Source of the DNA: Oribacterium sp. oral taxon 102
Lineage (GTDB): Bacteria > Bacillota > Clostridia > Lachnospirales > Lachnospiraceae
Assembly: GCF_013394775.1 (NCBI RefSeq)
Contig: NZ_JABXYT010000001.1
Coordinates: 572,501 to 636,500 of the forward strand
Length of the DNA stretch: 64,000 bases
Direction: 5' to 3'
Made by a program: the position numbers and the translations under genes. The notes below the pieces were generated by a model, which was not told the DNA's origin, searched no databases, and worked only from the letters and a program-made list of their open reading frames with translations. Within the stretch, counting starts at the first letter, position 1, and each line of letters begins with the position of its first letter. Positions 1 to 8,891 of this stretch are shown in pieces.

Positions 1-2
1 CG

Positions 3-1031
3 GAGCGTTATTTCCGGCAGGCGCGGGAGCGGGTCGCGGAGACGCTTCGCGTGAAGCCGCGGGAGATCCTCTTCACCTCCGGCGGGACGGAGTCCGACAA
101 TACAGCGCTGCTTGGGACAGCGCTTGCGAAGAGGCGGCAGGGAAAGCATATCATTACGAGCAATGTGGAGCATGCGGCGGTGTATAAGCCGCTTGAGCTC
201 CTCGCGGAGCTGGGATATGAGATCACGATTCTGCCGGTAGACAGGCGGGGGCATATTTCTCTTTCGGAGCTGCGTGCGGCGATCCGTCCGGACACCATCC
301 TCGTCTCTGTGATGTATGTGAACAACGAGATCGGTGCGCTGGAGCCGATTGCGGAGATCGGGCGGCTGGTAAAGGCATGCAATCCGGCGACACTCTTCCA
401 TACGGATGCGATCCAGGCCTATGGCAAGTATGAGCTTCGCCCGAAGAAGGAGGGAATCGATCTGCTTTCCGTGAGCGGGCACAAGCTGCACGCGCCGAAG
501 GGCGTAGGCTTCCTCTATGTTGATGAGAGGGTGCATATCAGACCTCTGCTCTACGGAGGAGGGCAGCAGGAGGATATGCGCTCCGGAACGCATAATGTTC
601 CGGGGATCGCCGCAATGGGACTCGCCGCGGAGCTGGCATACCGGAATCATGCGGAGAAGATTGCGTGCCTCCGGGAGCTGAAGGACTATTTCATTACGGA
701 GCTCGAGAAGCTGCCGGGAGTCACGGTGCATTCGGAAAAGGGTGAGGCGGGTGCGCCGCAGATTGTTTCTGCGTCCTTCGAGGGCGTGCGCGCGGAGGTG
801 CTGCTGCATGCGCTGGAGGAGAGGGGCATCTATGTGAGCTCCGGCTCCGCCTGCTCCTCGAATCATCCGGGCATTTCCGGGACGCTGCGGGCGATCGGTG
901 TGCCGCAGGAGCTGCTGGATTCGACCATTCGCTTCTCCTTCAGCTTCTTCAACGAGAAGGAGGAGGCGGATCTCTGTATAGATGCGCTCCGGGAGCTGCT
1001 GCCGATGCTGCGCCGCTTCCAAAGACACTAG
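3..1031 (+). CDS. Cysteine desulfurase (NifS/IscS-like), 5'-truncated by window edge
   Basis: A PLP enzyme that removes sulfur from L-cysteine as an enzyme-bound persulfide for Fe-S cluster assembly and tRNA thiolation. The frame is open from the first bases, so the real start lies upstream; about 342 codons are visible of the usual 380-390. Seen: the aminotransferase V motif FTSGGTESDN near the visible N terminus, the PLP lysine in SGHKLHAPKG (Lys codon at 483), and the catalytic loop Cys in SSGSACSS (Cys codon at 852). thiI lies 1.6 kb downstream on the other strand, and desulfurases of this class commonly feed ThiI, so a role in s4U tRNA modification is likely but inferred. NifS, IscS and NifZ subtypes cannot be separated from sequence alone. 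Confidence 0.93.
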   Translation, partial: ERYFRQARERVAETLRVKPREILFTSGGTESDNTALLGTALAKRRQGKHIITSNVEHAAVYKPLELLAELGYEITILPVDRRGHISLSELRAAIRPDTILVSVMYVNNEIGALEPIAEIGRLVKACNPATLFHTDAIQAYGKYELRPKKEGIDLLSVSGHKLHAPKGVGFLYVDERVHIRPLLYGGGQQEDMRSGTHNVPGIAAMGLAAELAYRNHAEKIACLRELKDYFITELEKLPGVTVHSEKGEAGAPQIVSASFEGVRAEVLLHALEERGIYVSSGSACSSNHPGISGTLRAIGVPQELLDSTIRFSFSFFNEKEEADLCIDALRELLPMLRRFQRH

Positions 1032-1228
1032 GGAAGCGCAGATGAAATCGAAAAGGCTATGTGCCGGCAGGCGCAGAGCCAAAAAAGCGTGGGATGATCC
1101 GGCAAGAAGCGCATATGCCGCATGAGTTCCGTGCGCTGCTGTGCAGCTTAGGGGACGTTGTCTTGGGCTGCTGCGGTCTTACAGACCTCATTGCATCCGG
1201 GCAGATGCAGAAGCGATAGGAGAAGAGA

Positions 1229-2311
1229 ATGATCTGGAGAAAATTCACGATACATACGACCACGGAGGCAGAGGAGATCCTCGTCTCGAATCTGATGGAG
1301 CTCGGCATCGAGGGAGTAGAGATCTCGGATCGTGTTCCGCTGTCCGAGGAGGATACGAAAGGGATGTTCATCGATATCCTGCCGGAGCTCGGGCCGGATG
1401 ACGGAACCGCGGAGGTCAGCTTCTATGTGGAGGTCGTGCCGGAGGAGGAGAAGGCGGCGCGGCTCATAGAGACAGAGCGGCTCCGCAGCGATCCCTCGGT
1501 GGACATGAGCTATATGCCGAATACGGCGAACCTCTATACGGAGGCAGAGCTTGATGGGCTGCTTCGTGCCGTCCGGGAGGAAATCGAGGGGATGCGCGCC
1601 TACTGTGAGGTGGGAGATGGCAGCATAGAGAGCTCCGAAACGGAAGACAAGGACTGGATCAATAACTGGAAGAGCTTCTTCCGTCCGTTCGTGGTGGAGG
1701 ATATCCTGATTAAGCCGAGCTGGGAGGAGGTTCCGGCGGGCATGGAGGATAAGCTTCTGATCGAGCTCGACCCGGGGACTGCCTTCGGGACAGGAATGCA
1801 TGAGACGACACAGCTCTGCATCCGCGGGCTGAAGCAGTATCTGCGGCAGGGGATGGAGGTGCTGGATCTGGGAACCGGCTCCGGTATCCTCGGCATCACC
1901 GCATTGAAGCTTGGCGCGGGACATGTCGCAGGAACTGACCTCGACCCGGAGGCGCTCCCGGCGGTTAGAGACAATCTTGCGAAGAACGGTCTCACTGCCT
2001 CTATGTTTTCGATGTATATCGGCAATGTGATCGGAGCGGAGAATGAAGCGCTCCGGCGGGAGCTCGGCTATGGGCATTATGATCTCGTGACGGCGAATAT
2101 CCTCGCGCCGGTGATTGTGCTGCTGACCGGGGTTGTGCCGGCATTTCTGAAGCCGGGCGGGATTTTCATCAGCTCCGGAATCCTCGACACACGGGAGCAG
2201 GAGGTGCTCGCCGCCTTCCGGGCGCAGGAGGAGCTCGAGCTCCTTTCGGTTGGGCGGCAGGGAGAGTGGGTCAGTGTCATTGCGAGAAAAAAGGTGAGGG
2301 AAGTCGCCTGA
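1229..2311 (+). CDS. prmA: Ribosomal protein L11 methyltransferase
   Basis: A SAM-dependent enzyme that methylates lysine residues and the N terminus of ribosomal protein L11. At 360 aa it is slightly longer than typical PrmA (about 290-315 aa); the extra length lies in the acidic N-terminal half. The N-terminal substrate domain begins WRKFTI; the Rossmann SAM motif VLDLGTGSGILG is at about residues 211-222, an acidic ribose-binding Asp sits in GTDLDP (about 236-240), and the NILAPVI motif near 290-296 matches the N(I/P)LA signature of PrmA. The ATG follows a clear AGGAG ribosome site. It stands alone, 197 bp after the desulfurase, and its 3' end faces a minus-strand pseudogene. Confidence 0.92.
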   Translation: MIWRKFTIHTTTEAEEILVSNLMELGIEGVEISDRVPLSEEDTKGMFIDILPELGPDDGTAEVSFYVEVVPEEEKAARLIETERLRSDPSVDMSYMPNTANLYTEAELDGLLRAVREEIEGMRAYCEVGDGSIESSETEDKDWINNWKSFFRPFVVEDILIKPSWEEVPAGMEDKLLIELDPGTAFGTGMHETTQLCIRGLKQYLRQGMEVLDLGTGSGILGITALKLGAGHVAGTDLDPEALPAVRDNLAKNGLTASMFSMYIGNVIGAENEALRRELGYGHYDLVTANILAPVIVLLTGVVPAFLKPGGIFISSGILDTREQEVLAAFRAQEELELLSVGRQGEWVSVIARKKVREVA

Positions 2312-2352
2312 GCTGTATAGAAAGAAAATGATATGTCTTTGCGCACGGAATA

Positions 2353-2649
2353 GGGGGCTCCCTCCATCGTGAATACGATTTTTCGAATGGAGGGGTCGTG
2401 CGTATCGTTGAAGTCAAACCCGCTCTGCGCTTCGCGGAAATCACAGACATGGGAGATCTTGTGATCGAGGTCGACCTTGCCTGCATTGACCAGATCGATG
2501 ACCTCCTGAAATTTGTGGTTCTGGAGTCGCGAGCCTCGGATGTCCAGCTCCTTGGCGGTGATGTCGAAGTTCGTGGTTTTCGTGGGGGTGGTGGAGAAGC
2601 CCATGGTAATGACGCGCCCGGCATTACCGCTTGCCTTGATTTTCTCCAT
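2353..2649 (-). pseudogene. C-terminal remnant of a zinc-type medium-chain alcohol/polyol dehydrogenase
   Basis: About 99 codons match the C-terminal part of zinc-dependent medium-chain dehydrogenases (sorbitol/threonine/galactitol-phosphate dehydrogenase type). The recognisable text runs from GRVITMGFSTTPTK through DITAKELDIRGSRLQ to SHVCDFREAQSGFDF and RKIVFTMEG. The GroES-like catalytic domain with its Cys/His zinc ligands and the first half of the Rossmann fold are absent. The frame stays open past the end of homology and overlaps the prmA 3' end antisense, so the original stop is lost. It has its own ATG and a GAGGGA ribosome site 19 nt after the thiI stop, so a short peptide might be made, but enzymatic function is impossible. 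Confidence 0.75.
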
Positions 2650-2668
2650 TTGTTCCCTCTGTTGTATC

Positions 2669-3865
2669 CTACCGGAACGGGTCGCACCAGATCAGCTCGG
2701 CGCTCTCGACCGCCTTATCGACCATCTCGCTGATCTCCGGCAGGAGATTCTGCTCGGACTTCCGCATTTTCTCCGGAATCGGCTTCGTTACCGGGTGACG
2801 CGCCACGAAGATCGTGCAGCAGTCCTCGTAAGGCTCGATGGAGGTTTCGTAGGTGCCGATCCGCTGGGAAAGGTCGATGATTTCCTGCTTGTCGAAGGCG
2901 ATAACGGGACGGTAGACCGGAAGGGTGCAGACCTCGTTGGTGCAGACCAGACTCTGCATCGTCTGGCTCGCCACCTGTCCGATCGACTCTCCGGTAATGA
3001 GCCCGATGCAGCCGCGGTCCCTCGCGATCCGCTCTGCGATCCGCATCATATAGCGGCGCATCAGAATCGTCAGCTCCTCGTGCGGGCACTTGTCATAGAT
3101 CGCGATCTGGATGTCCGTGAAGTTCACGACATGCAGGGCGATCGGGCCGGTATATTTCGAGACCTGCTTCGCGAGGTCGATCACCTTCTGCTTTGCTCGC
3201 TCAGAGGTGTAGGGCGGCGCATGAAAATAGGTCGCTTCGATGAGTGCACCGCGTTTACCGATGAGATAGCCGGCGACCGGGGAATCGATCCCGCCGGACA
3301 GGAGCAGCATTGCCTTGCCGTTGGTGCCGAGCGGCATACCGCCCGCGCCGGGGAGGATTTCGGAATAGAGATTGATGAACTGCCGGATCTCGACATGGAG
3401 ACGAATCTCCGGATGATGCACATCTACAGAGGTATTCGGGAAATGAGAGAGGATCTGATGCCCGAGCTCTGCGTCGATCTCTCCGGACTGCATCGGGAAG
3501 CCCTTGTCGGCTCTGCGGGTCTCTACCTTGAAAGAGACGATCCTGTCTCCGTAGACCTGCCGCCAATAGGAGACGACCTGTTCGGAGAGCACGGAAATAT
3601 CATGCGTGCCCGCAAGCTGTACCATCGGGCAGATGCCGATGATGCCGAAGACATGCCGGAGCGCATCAACGACGCTGTCATAGTCATAGCGCTCGCTCTT
3701 TACATTGACATAGATCCGTCCGCGTTCGCGGGTCACGGAGAACTCTCCCTCCGCTTTCCGCAGCTTCATGCGGATGTCGTGCACCAGTGCATCCTCGAAG
3801 ACATAGCGGTTCCTGCCCTTCGTGCCGATCTCGGCATATTTAATCAGAAAACTGTGATAAAGCAT
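2669..3865 (-). CDS. thiI: tRNA 4-thiouridine synthase ThiI (no rhodanese domain)
   Basis: Adenylates U8 of tRNA and inserts sulfur to give 4-thiouridine; in some bacteria it also feeds thiazole synthesis. At 398 aa it has the N-terminal ferredoxin-like/THUMP region (about 1-170) and a PP-loop ATPase domain with SGGIDSP at about 190-196. It ends soon after the conserved CCTIFVARHPVTKP region and lacks the C-terminal rhodanese domain of enteric ThiI, which is the normal form in Firmicutes. Those short forms need a dedicated cysteine desulfurase, and one lies at the window start. The ATG follows AAAGGAG by four bases. It is preceded by the HPr-like gene with a 12-bp stem-loop between them. Confidence 0.94.
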   Translation of the reverse strand: MLYHSFLIKYAEIGTKGRNRYVFEDALVHDIRMKLRKAEGEFSVTRERGRIYVNVKSERYDYDSVVDALRHVFGIIGICPMVQLAGTHDISVLSEQVVSYWRQVYGDRIVSFKVETRRADKGFPMQSGEIDAELGHQILSHFPNTSVDVHHPEIRLHVEIRQFINLYSEILPGAGGMPLGTNGKAMLLLSGGIDSPVAGYLIGKRGALIEATYFHAPPYTSERAKQKVIDLAKQVSKYTGPIALHVVNFTDIQIAIYDKCPHEELTILMRRYMMRIAERIARDRGCIGLITGESIGQVASQTMQSLVCTNEVCTLPVYRPVIAFDKQEIIDLSQRIGTYETSIEPYEDCCTIFVARHPVTKPIPEKMRKSEQNLLPEISEMVDKAVESAELIWCDPFR

Positions 3866-3881
3866 AAAACTCCTTTAACAG

Positions 3882-3922
3882 AAGACGAAAGTGCAGGGAA
3901 GCTCCGCATACACTTTCGTCTT
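3882..3922 (-). promoter_or_regulatory. Perfect 12-bp stem-loop between the HPr-like gene and thiI
   Basis: AAGACGAAAGTG at 3882-3893 pairs perfectly with CACTTTCGTCTT at 3911-3922 around a 17-nt loop. On the minus strand it lies after the HPr-like stop codon and just ahead of the thiI ribosome site. The stem is followed by only a weak T-rich stretch, so it may be a partial terminator, a processing site or an RNA stability element. The pairing is seen; the role is inferred. Confidence 0.55.
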
Positions 3923-3951
3923 GTGAATCTCTCATATTTAAGATAGAATGA

Positions 3952-4194
3952 TTACTCGGCAATGATGTACGGCGTCAATGCGCTGAGGATCTCCTCCATG
4001 CGGTTCTGGTCGGCGTGCACATTGAGATCGATCGGCTTGGAGAGGTCGAGGGAAAAGATGCCCATGATTGACTTGGCATCGATGACATAGCGGCCGGATA
4101 CGAGGTCAAAGTCAACGTCGGTGAAGCGAACCAGCTCATTCACAAAGGACTTGACTTTATCAATAGAATTCAGTGAGATACGAACAGTTTTCAC
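3952..4194 (-). CDS. HPr-family protein lacking the phospho-carrier histidine (Crh-like)
   Basis: An 80-aa HPr fold protein. The GTG start is chosen because AAGGAGG sits just upstream; an upstream in-frame ATG adds 34 residues with no HPr character. Seen: the regulatory Ser motif DAKSIMGIFSLDLSKPI near the middle, equal to the Ser46 region phosphorylated by HPr kinase, but the N-terminal segment reads SLNSIDKVKSFVNE where HPr has the GxHARPA active site, so His15 is absent. It therefore cannot act as a PTS phospho-carrier and is more likely a regulatory Crh-type partner of HPrK (hprK is at 34879 in this window). A second His-less HPr-like gene lies at 38582. Confidence 0.85.
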   Translation of the reverse strand: MKTVRISLNSIDKVKSFVNELVRFTDVDFDLVSGRYVIDAKSIMGIFSLDLSKPIDLNVHADQNRMEEILSALTPYIIAE

Positions 4195-4313
4195 GCTTGA
4201 TTCCTCCTTAAAAATAGGATTTATATTTGTGGCAGCGCCCTGCTCGCAGGACGTATACATACTATATAATTTATCAATATGGGGGGAGATAGTCAAGCGG
4301 CAAGGGGAAAGAA

Positions 4314-5690
4314 ATGGAAATCAGAAATCTGAGAGTGGCGGTGCATAATCTCGGCTGCAAGGTGAATTTCTACGAGGCGGAGGCGATGCTCCGGGAGCTT
4401 CGGGACGCGGGGGCGGCGGTTGTAGACTGGGAGGAGCCCGCGGACGTATATATCATCAACACCTGCTCTGTGACGAATATCGCGGATCGGAAGTCACGGC
4501 AGATGCTGCACCGGGTGCGGGCGAAAAATCCAGCTGCGGTAGTGGTCGCGGCGGGCTGCTATGTGCAGGCACGAGAGGAGGAGCTGAAAGGGGATGCGAC
4601 GGTAGATATCCTGATCGGCAATAACCGGAAGAGCGCGCTCGTATCGATCCTTCGGAATTACCGACGGGAGGACTGCGCGGCTGCGCGTTCCTTCGTGCCC
4701 GATCTCCGCAGCGAATGCGCGTTCGAACGGATGGAGGGAGGGGAACGCAGCGGACGGGTGCGCGCCTTTCTCAAGGTGCAGGACGGCTGCAATCAGTTCT
4801 GCTCCTACTGCATTATTCCCTATGTCCGGGGGCGTATCCGGAGCAGGAGCATGGAGGATACGATGCGGGAGGCGCGGAAGCTCGCAGCGGAGGGCTGCCG
4901 GGAAATGGTGCTGACCGGCATTCATCTCTCCTCCTACGGGCTGGATCTCGAGCGGCAGAGCTATGAACATGCGGTGCGGAGTGCATTTCCGTCGGAGCGG
5001 CTTCTCATGCTGATCCGGGCGGTCGCCGCAGTTCCGGGAGTGGAACGGGTGCGGCTCGGCAGTCTGGAGCCGCGGATCATTACGCAGGATTTCGTCATGG
5101 CGCTTCGCGAGATCCCGGCGCTTTGCCCGCATTTCCACCTCTCCCTGCAGAGCGGCTCGGACAGGACGCTCCGTGCGATGAACCGGCATTATGATACGGC
5201 GGCGTTTCGGGAGAGCGCGCATATTCTGCGGGAGAGCTTCCCAGAGGCGGCGCTCACGACGGATGTGATCGTGGGATTTCCGGGAGAAACGGACGAAGAC
5301 TTTAAGAATTCCTACGATTTCATACGGGAGATGGACTTCTATGAGCTTCATGTGTTTAAATATTCAGAGAGGAAGGGCACGGCGGCGGAGCAGCTGCCGG
5401 GACAGCTTACGGAGGCGGTGAAGGCGGCGCGCTCCCAGCAGCTGCTCGAGCTTGAGCAGGAATGCTCTGAACGGTTCCGGACAAGGTTTTTGCACCGGGA
5501 GGAGAAAATCCTGCTGGAGGAGCTGCTGACGGAGGAGGGCAGGGCATACCTGACAGGCTTAAACCGGCAGTATGTGCGATTCCGGATTCCGGCGGAGTGC
5601 TTTCCGGATGCCTCCGGTCAAATTGGCGAAATAATCCGAGCCTCCGGCAGGAAAATATGTAAGACTTATGTACTTGCGAAGCCGGTATAA
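4314..5690 (+). CDS. mtaB: tRNA N6-threonylcarbamoyladenosine(37) C2-methylthiotransferase MtaB
   Basis: A radical-SAM methylthiotransferase that converts t6A37 to ms2t6A37 in ANN-decoding tRNAs. At 458 aa it has the N-terminal MTTase domain with three cluster cysteines (about C15 in NLGCKVN, C51 in NTCSVTN, C82 in AAGCYVQ), the radical SAM CxxxCxxC motif at C159, C163 and C166 ([10 protein letters not shown]), and a C-terminal TRAM-like domain. The NLGCKVN signature separates MtaB from MiaB and RimO. The ATG follows AAGGGGAAAG. It is divergent from the HPr-like gene across a 119-bp region that contains a good TATAAT hexamer (near 4264-4270) but no clear -35. Confidence 0.94.
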   Translation: MEIRNLRVAVHNLGCKVNFYEAEAMLRELRDAGAAVVDWEEPADVYIINTCSVTNIADRKSRQMLHRVRAKNPAAVVVAAGCYVQAREEELKGDATVDILIGNNRKSALVSILRNYRREDCAAARSFVPDLRSECAFERMEGGERSGRVRAFLKVQDGCNQFCSYCIIPYVRGRIRSRSMEDTMREARKLAAEGCREMVLTGIHLSSYGLDLERQSYEHAVRSAFPSERLLMLIRAVAAVPGVERVRLGSLEPRIITQDFVMALREIPALCPHFHLSLQSGSDRTLRAMNRHYDTAAFRESAHILRESFPEAALTTDVIVGFPGETDEDFKNSYDFIREMDFYELHVFKYSERKGTAAEQLPGQLTEAVKAARSQQLLELEQECSERFRTRFLHREEKILLEELLTEEGRAYLTGLNRQYVRFRIPAECFPDASGQIGEIIRASGRKICKTYVLAKPV

Positions 5691-5731
5691 ATAGGATAAA
5701 ATATATAAAGTTGTTAGAAGGACGTGACAGC

Positions 5732-5995
5732 ATGAATAATGATTTTACGAGTACGCAGATTATTCGCCCGATGCAGGACTACAGTCTCGACGTAAAAGAG
5801 GTTCTGAGGAGGGTCTACGAGGCGCTGACGGAGAAGGGATATAACCCGACGAATCAGATCGTGGGATATATTATGTCCGGGGATCCTACCTATATCACCA
5901 GCCACAAGGGCGCCAGAAGTCTCATTATGAAGGTGGAACGGGATGAGATTCTGGAGGAGCTGATGCGTAGCTATGTGGAATCGAAGCTGAAGTGA
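5732..5995 (+). CDS. ireB: IreB-family regulatory phosphoprotein (DUF965)
   Basis: A small cytosolic protein of 87 aa. In Enterococcus IreB is a substrate of the Ser/Thr kinase IreK and tunes cell-wall stress and cephalosporin resistance. The diagnostic segments are seen: [22 protein letters not shown], then [22 protein letters not shown] and [12 protein letters not shown]. The ATG follows AGAAGGA; an in-frame TTG seven codons earlier is less likely. It sits 41 bp after mtaB and is followed by a terminator, then ruvX and DUF1292, the conserved Firmicutes gene order. Function in this organism is inferred from the family. Confidence 0.93.
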   Translation: MNNDFTSTQIIRPMQDYSLDVKEVLRRVYEALTEKGYNPTNQIVGYIMSGDPTYITSHKGARSLIMKVERDEILEELMRSYVESKLK

Positions 5996-6006
5996 AGAGA
6001 GCGCGG

Positions 6007-6042
6007 AAGTCTGTCCTGGCGTGAGCGGGACGGACTTTTTCT
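6007..6042 (+). terminator. Intrinsic terminator after ireB
   Basis: AAGTCTGTCC pairs with GGACGGACTT (one G-U pair) around a 10-11 nt loop and is followed by a run of T. It would end the mtaB-ireB transcript. The next 180 bp before ruvX also hold a 7-bp dyad GTCTTCC/GGAAGAC at 6120-6150. Confidence 0.8.
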
Positions 6043-6223
6043 GTATGAGACGCAGAGGCCCGCCATCAGTGCGGCGAGATTGCGGCAGCAGTTCAGGTAA
6101 GCCATTCGCTTTACGCGATGTCTTCCGGGCAGAGCGTAACGCAGGAAGACTTTGATCCGGGGTGAGCTGTGCGTGGGACGGATACGGCAGGGCGGATTGT
6201 CCCTGTCTCGAAAAGGGTGGGCT

Positions 6224-6682
6224 ATGCGTATTTTAGGCTTGGACTATGGCTCCAAGACAGTGGGGGTGGCGATCACGGATCCGACGGGACTGATCGCCCA
6301 GCCCCTCGTGACCCTGAAGCGGGAACGGGAGTCGATGCTCCGGAAGACATTGAAGGAAATTGCGGAGCTGGCAGAGCGGTATCAGGCGGAGCGGATCATT
6401 CTGGGACTTCCTTTTAACATGGACGATACGGAAGGTGAGCGGGCAGAGAAGACGAGAGCCTTCCGCAGGCTGCTCAGTGCCAGGGTGAATGTGCCGGTGG
6501 AGCTTATGGATGAGCGCCTGACGACGATGGAGGCGCGGGAGATCCTGGATGAGAGCGGGGTTCCGCGCGCAGAGCAGAAGCGGGTTATCGATCAGGTGGC
6601 GGCGCAGCTGATCCTCGAGGCGTATCTGCACGAGAGGGCTATGGAGGAGGCGAAGCAGCCGATTTCGGGAAAGGAAGAATAG
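6224..6682 (+). CDS. ruvX: Holliday junction resolvase-like / pre-16S rRNA nuclease RuvX (YqgF)
   Basis: An RNase H-like fold protein of 152 aa, implicated in 16S rRNA 5' maturation and proposed as a Holliday junction resolvase. It starts MRILGLDYGSKTVGVA, with the first catalytic Asp in GLDYG; GLPFNMDDTEG, LMDERLTTMEA (Glu) and the final DQVAAQLILEAYL (Asp) complete the family active-site pattern. The ATG is chosen because the family always begins with this strand; upstream in-frame codons are not family-like. It is six bases before DUF1292 in an operon with it and RNase J. Confidence 0.93.
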   Translation: MRILGLDYGSKTVGVAITDPTGLIAQPLVTLKRERESMLRKTLKEIAELAERYQAERIILGLPFNMDDTEGERAEKTRAFRRLLSARVNVPVELMDERLTTMEAREILDESGVPRAEQKRVIDQVAAQLILEAYLHERAMEEAKQPISGKEE

Positions 6683-6688
6683 GATAAT

Positions 6689-6955
6689 ATGAGTGCAAGC
6701 ACGATCAGGCTGCAGTCCGAGGACGGCAGTCTGGAGCTGGAGATCCTCGAAGAGACGACGGTACAGGGCGTAAACTACATTCTGGTAACGGACGCGCCGG
6801 AGGATGCAGACGGTGTCTGCTATGTAATGAGGGATATGTCCGCGCCGGAGGATGCCGAGGCGGACTATGAGTTTGTTGAAGAGGAAGAGGCGGATGCCAT
6901 TATGGACGTATTCGCGAAGATTCTAGAAGGAGAAGGAATTACCATTGAGAAATAA
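6689..6955 (+). CDS. DUF1292 family protein
   Basis: An 88-aa, strongly acidic protein (EFVEEEEADAIMDVF near the C terminus) of the DUF1292 family, which is regularly found next to ireB and ruvX in Firmicutes. The start of the fold, LQSEDGSLELEILEETTVQG, is typical. Biochemical role unknown. The ATG lies six bases after the ruvX stop, and the stop overlaps the RNase J start by 11 nt, so the three genes are almost certainly cotranscribed and translationally coupled. Confidence 0.88.
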   Translation: MSASTIRLQSEDGSLELEILEETTVQGVNYILVTDAPEDADGVCYVMRDMSAPEDAEADYEFVEEEEADAIMDVFAKILEGEGITIEK

Positions 6956-8891
6956 TACAGTAAATAATACAGTGAATACGGCAGGAAGGCGCGGAGAGAA
7001 GCCGACAGAGCGGCAGAGCGGAGTACGCACTGCGGAGAACACGGTAAGGAAGGGCGGCAGACGGAGCGGCAGAGCGGAGAGCAGCCGCATGGAGGAGCGC
7101 CGTAGCGAGAGCGGTCGGGAAGTGCGGAGAAGCGGAAACGGAAGGGATCATACGCCGCGGGAGACGAGTTGGGCGGAGGAGCAGATGGAGAGCCGTGCGC
7201 ACAGCCGCAGAGCGCCGAAGGCGACGAGCCGCGGCAGGGTGAAGCTGATCCCGCTGGGCGGTCTGGATCAGATCGGCATGAATATTACGGCGGTGGAGAC
7301 GGATGAGAATCTCTTCGTCATTGACTGCGGACTGTCCTTCCCGTCCGACGATATGCTGGGCATCGATCTTGTCATTCCGGATATCAGCTATCTGAAGAGC
7401 CGGATGGAGAAGATCCGCGGCTTCGTCATTACCCATGGACATGAGGATCATATCGGAGCGCTTCCCTATGTGCTTCAGCAGATCAATGTACCGGTCTACG
7501 CCACGAAGCTGACCTGTGCCCTTATTGAGCGGAAGCTCGTCGAGCGGGGTATAGACAAGAAGGTCAAGCTGAAAACGATGAAGTTCGGTGAGTCTGTCAG
7601 CTTCGGCGACCTGAAGGTCGAGTTTATCAAGACGAACCACTCGATTCAGGACGCGGCGGCGCTTGCCATCCACACACCGGCAGGCGTCATCATTCACACC
7701 GGAGACTTCAAGGTAGACTACACGCCGGTATTCGGAGATCCGATCGATCTGCAGCGCTTCGCGGAGCTGGGCAGGAAGGGCGTGCTCGCGATGCTGTCCG
7801 ATTCGACCAATGCGGGCAAGCCGGGCTCCACGATGTCCGAGAAGACGGTAGGGCATACCTTCGATATGATTTTCTCGGAGCATAAGCACAGCCGTATCAT
7901 CGTCGCGACCTTCGCATCGAATGTAGATCGTGTGCAGCAGGTCATCAATACCGCGGCGAAGTACAACCGTAAGGTCGTGGTCGAGGGGCGTTCAATGGTC
8001 AATGTCATCGGCGTCGCTTCGGAGCTTGACTATATCAAGATTCCGGAGGGAACCCTCATTGACATAGAGAATCTGAAGAACTATCCGGATGAGCAGACGG
8101 TTCTGATTACCACCGGCTCGCAGGGAGAGTCGATGGCGGCGCTGTCCCGTATGGCGAACGGGATGCATCGCAAGGTTCGCATCTCGCCGAACGATGTCGT
8201 CGTGATGTCCTCTCATCCGATTCCGGGAAATGAGAAGGCGGTTGACCGCGTTGTAAATGAGCTCTACAAGCAGCACGCCGAGGTTATTGTGCAGGATACC
8301 CATGTTTCCGGACATGCCTGCGCCGAGGATCTGAAGCTGCTGTATACGCTGGTGAAGCCGCGCTATGCGATCCCGGTGCACGGAGAGTATCATCACAGGC
8401 GGTCTGCAGCGAAGCTCTGCGAGGCGGTCGGCGTCGATAAGGACAAGTGCCTGATGCTGGAGAATGGAGATGTCCTCGAGTTCGATGCGGACGGGGAGGA
8501 CATCAAGGCGAGCGTCAAGGAGCGTGCGCAGGCGGGCGGCATCTTCGTAGATGGGCTCGGTGTCGGAGATGTAGGGAACATCGTGCTCCGTGACCGGCAG
8601 AATCTCGCGCAGAACGGCATTATCGTCGTCGTGCTGACGCTCGAGAAATACAGCGGACACCTGATCTCCGGACCGGATCTGATCTCCCGCGGCTTCGTTT
8701 ATGTCCGCGAGTCGGAGGATCTTCTGGAGGAGGCGAGGGTGCATGTGCAGAACGCCGTGGATGACTGCCTCGTCCGGCATGTGAACGACTGGGGCAAGAT
8801 CAAGAACATCATCAAGGACAGCCTCACGGACTTCCTCTGGAAGCGGATCAAGAGGAATCCGGTGATCCTGCCGGTCATCATGGAGGTATAA
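6945..8891 (+). CDS. rnj: Ribonuclease J
   Basis: A metallo-beta-lactamase/beta-CASP RNase with endonuclease and 5'-3' exonuclease activity in mRNA turnover and rRNA processing. At 648 aa the core begins near residue 97 (RGRVKLIPLGGLDQIGMN); the zinc motif HGHEDH is at about 164-169, and HTGDFKVDYTP and later HVSGHA and VHGEYHH follow. The first ~95 residues are a low-complexity Arg/Glu/Ser-rich basic extension. The start taken is a TTG inside the 3' end of DUF1292, supported by AGAAGGAG eight or so bases upstream; an ATG about 49 codons later is a weaker alternative. Confidence 0.93.
   Translation: MRNNTVNNTVNTAGRRGEKPTERQSGVRTAENTVRKGGRRSGRAESSRMEERRSESGREVRRSGNGRDHTPRETSWAEEQMESRAHSRRAPKATSRGRVKLIPLGGLDQIGMNITAVETDENLFVIDCGLSFPSDDMLGIDLVIPDISYLKSRMEKIRGFVITHGHEDHIGALPYVLQQINVPVYATKLTCALIERKLVERGIDKKVKLKTMKFGESVSFGDLKVEFIKTNHSIQDAAALAIHTPAGVIIHTGDFKVDYTPVFGDPIDLQRFAELGRKGVLAMLSDSTNAGKPGSTMSEKTVGHTFDMIFSEHKHSRIIVATFASNVDRVQQVINTAAKYNRKVVVEGRSMVNVIGVASELDYIKIPEGTLIDIENLKNYPDEQTVLITTGSQGESMAALSRMANGMHRKVRISPNDVVVMSSHPIPGNEKAVDRVVNELYKQHAEVIVQDTHVSGHACAEDLKLLYTLVKPRYAIPVHGEYHHRRSAAKLCEAVGVDKDKCLMLENGDVLEFDADGEDIKASVKERAQAGGIFVDGLGVGDVGNIVLRDRQNLAQNGIIVVVLTLEKYSGHLISGPDLISRGFVYVRESEDLLEEARVHVQNAVDDCLVRHVNDWGKIKNIIKDSLTDFLWKRIKRNPVILPVIMEV

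Noticed and set aside
2513..3946. 477-codon plus-strand frame over thiI
   Set aside because: Antisense shadow of thiI.
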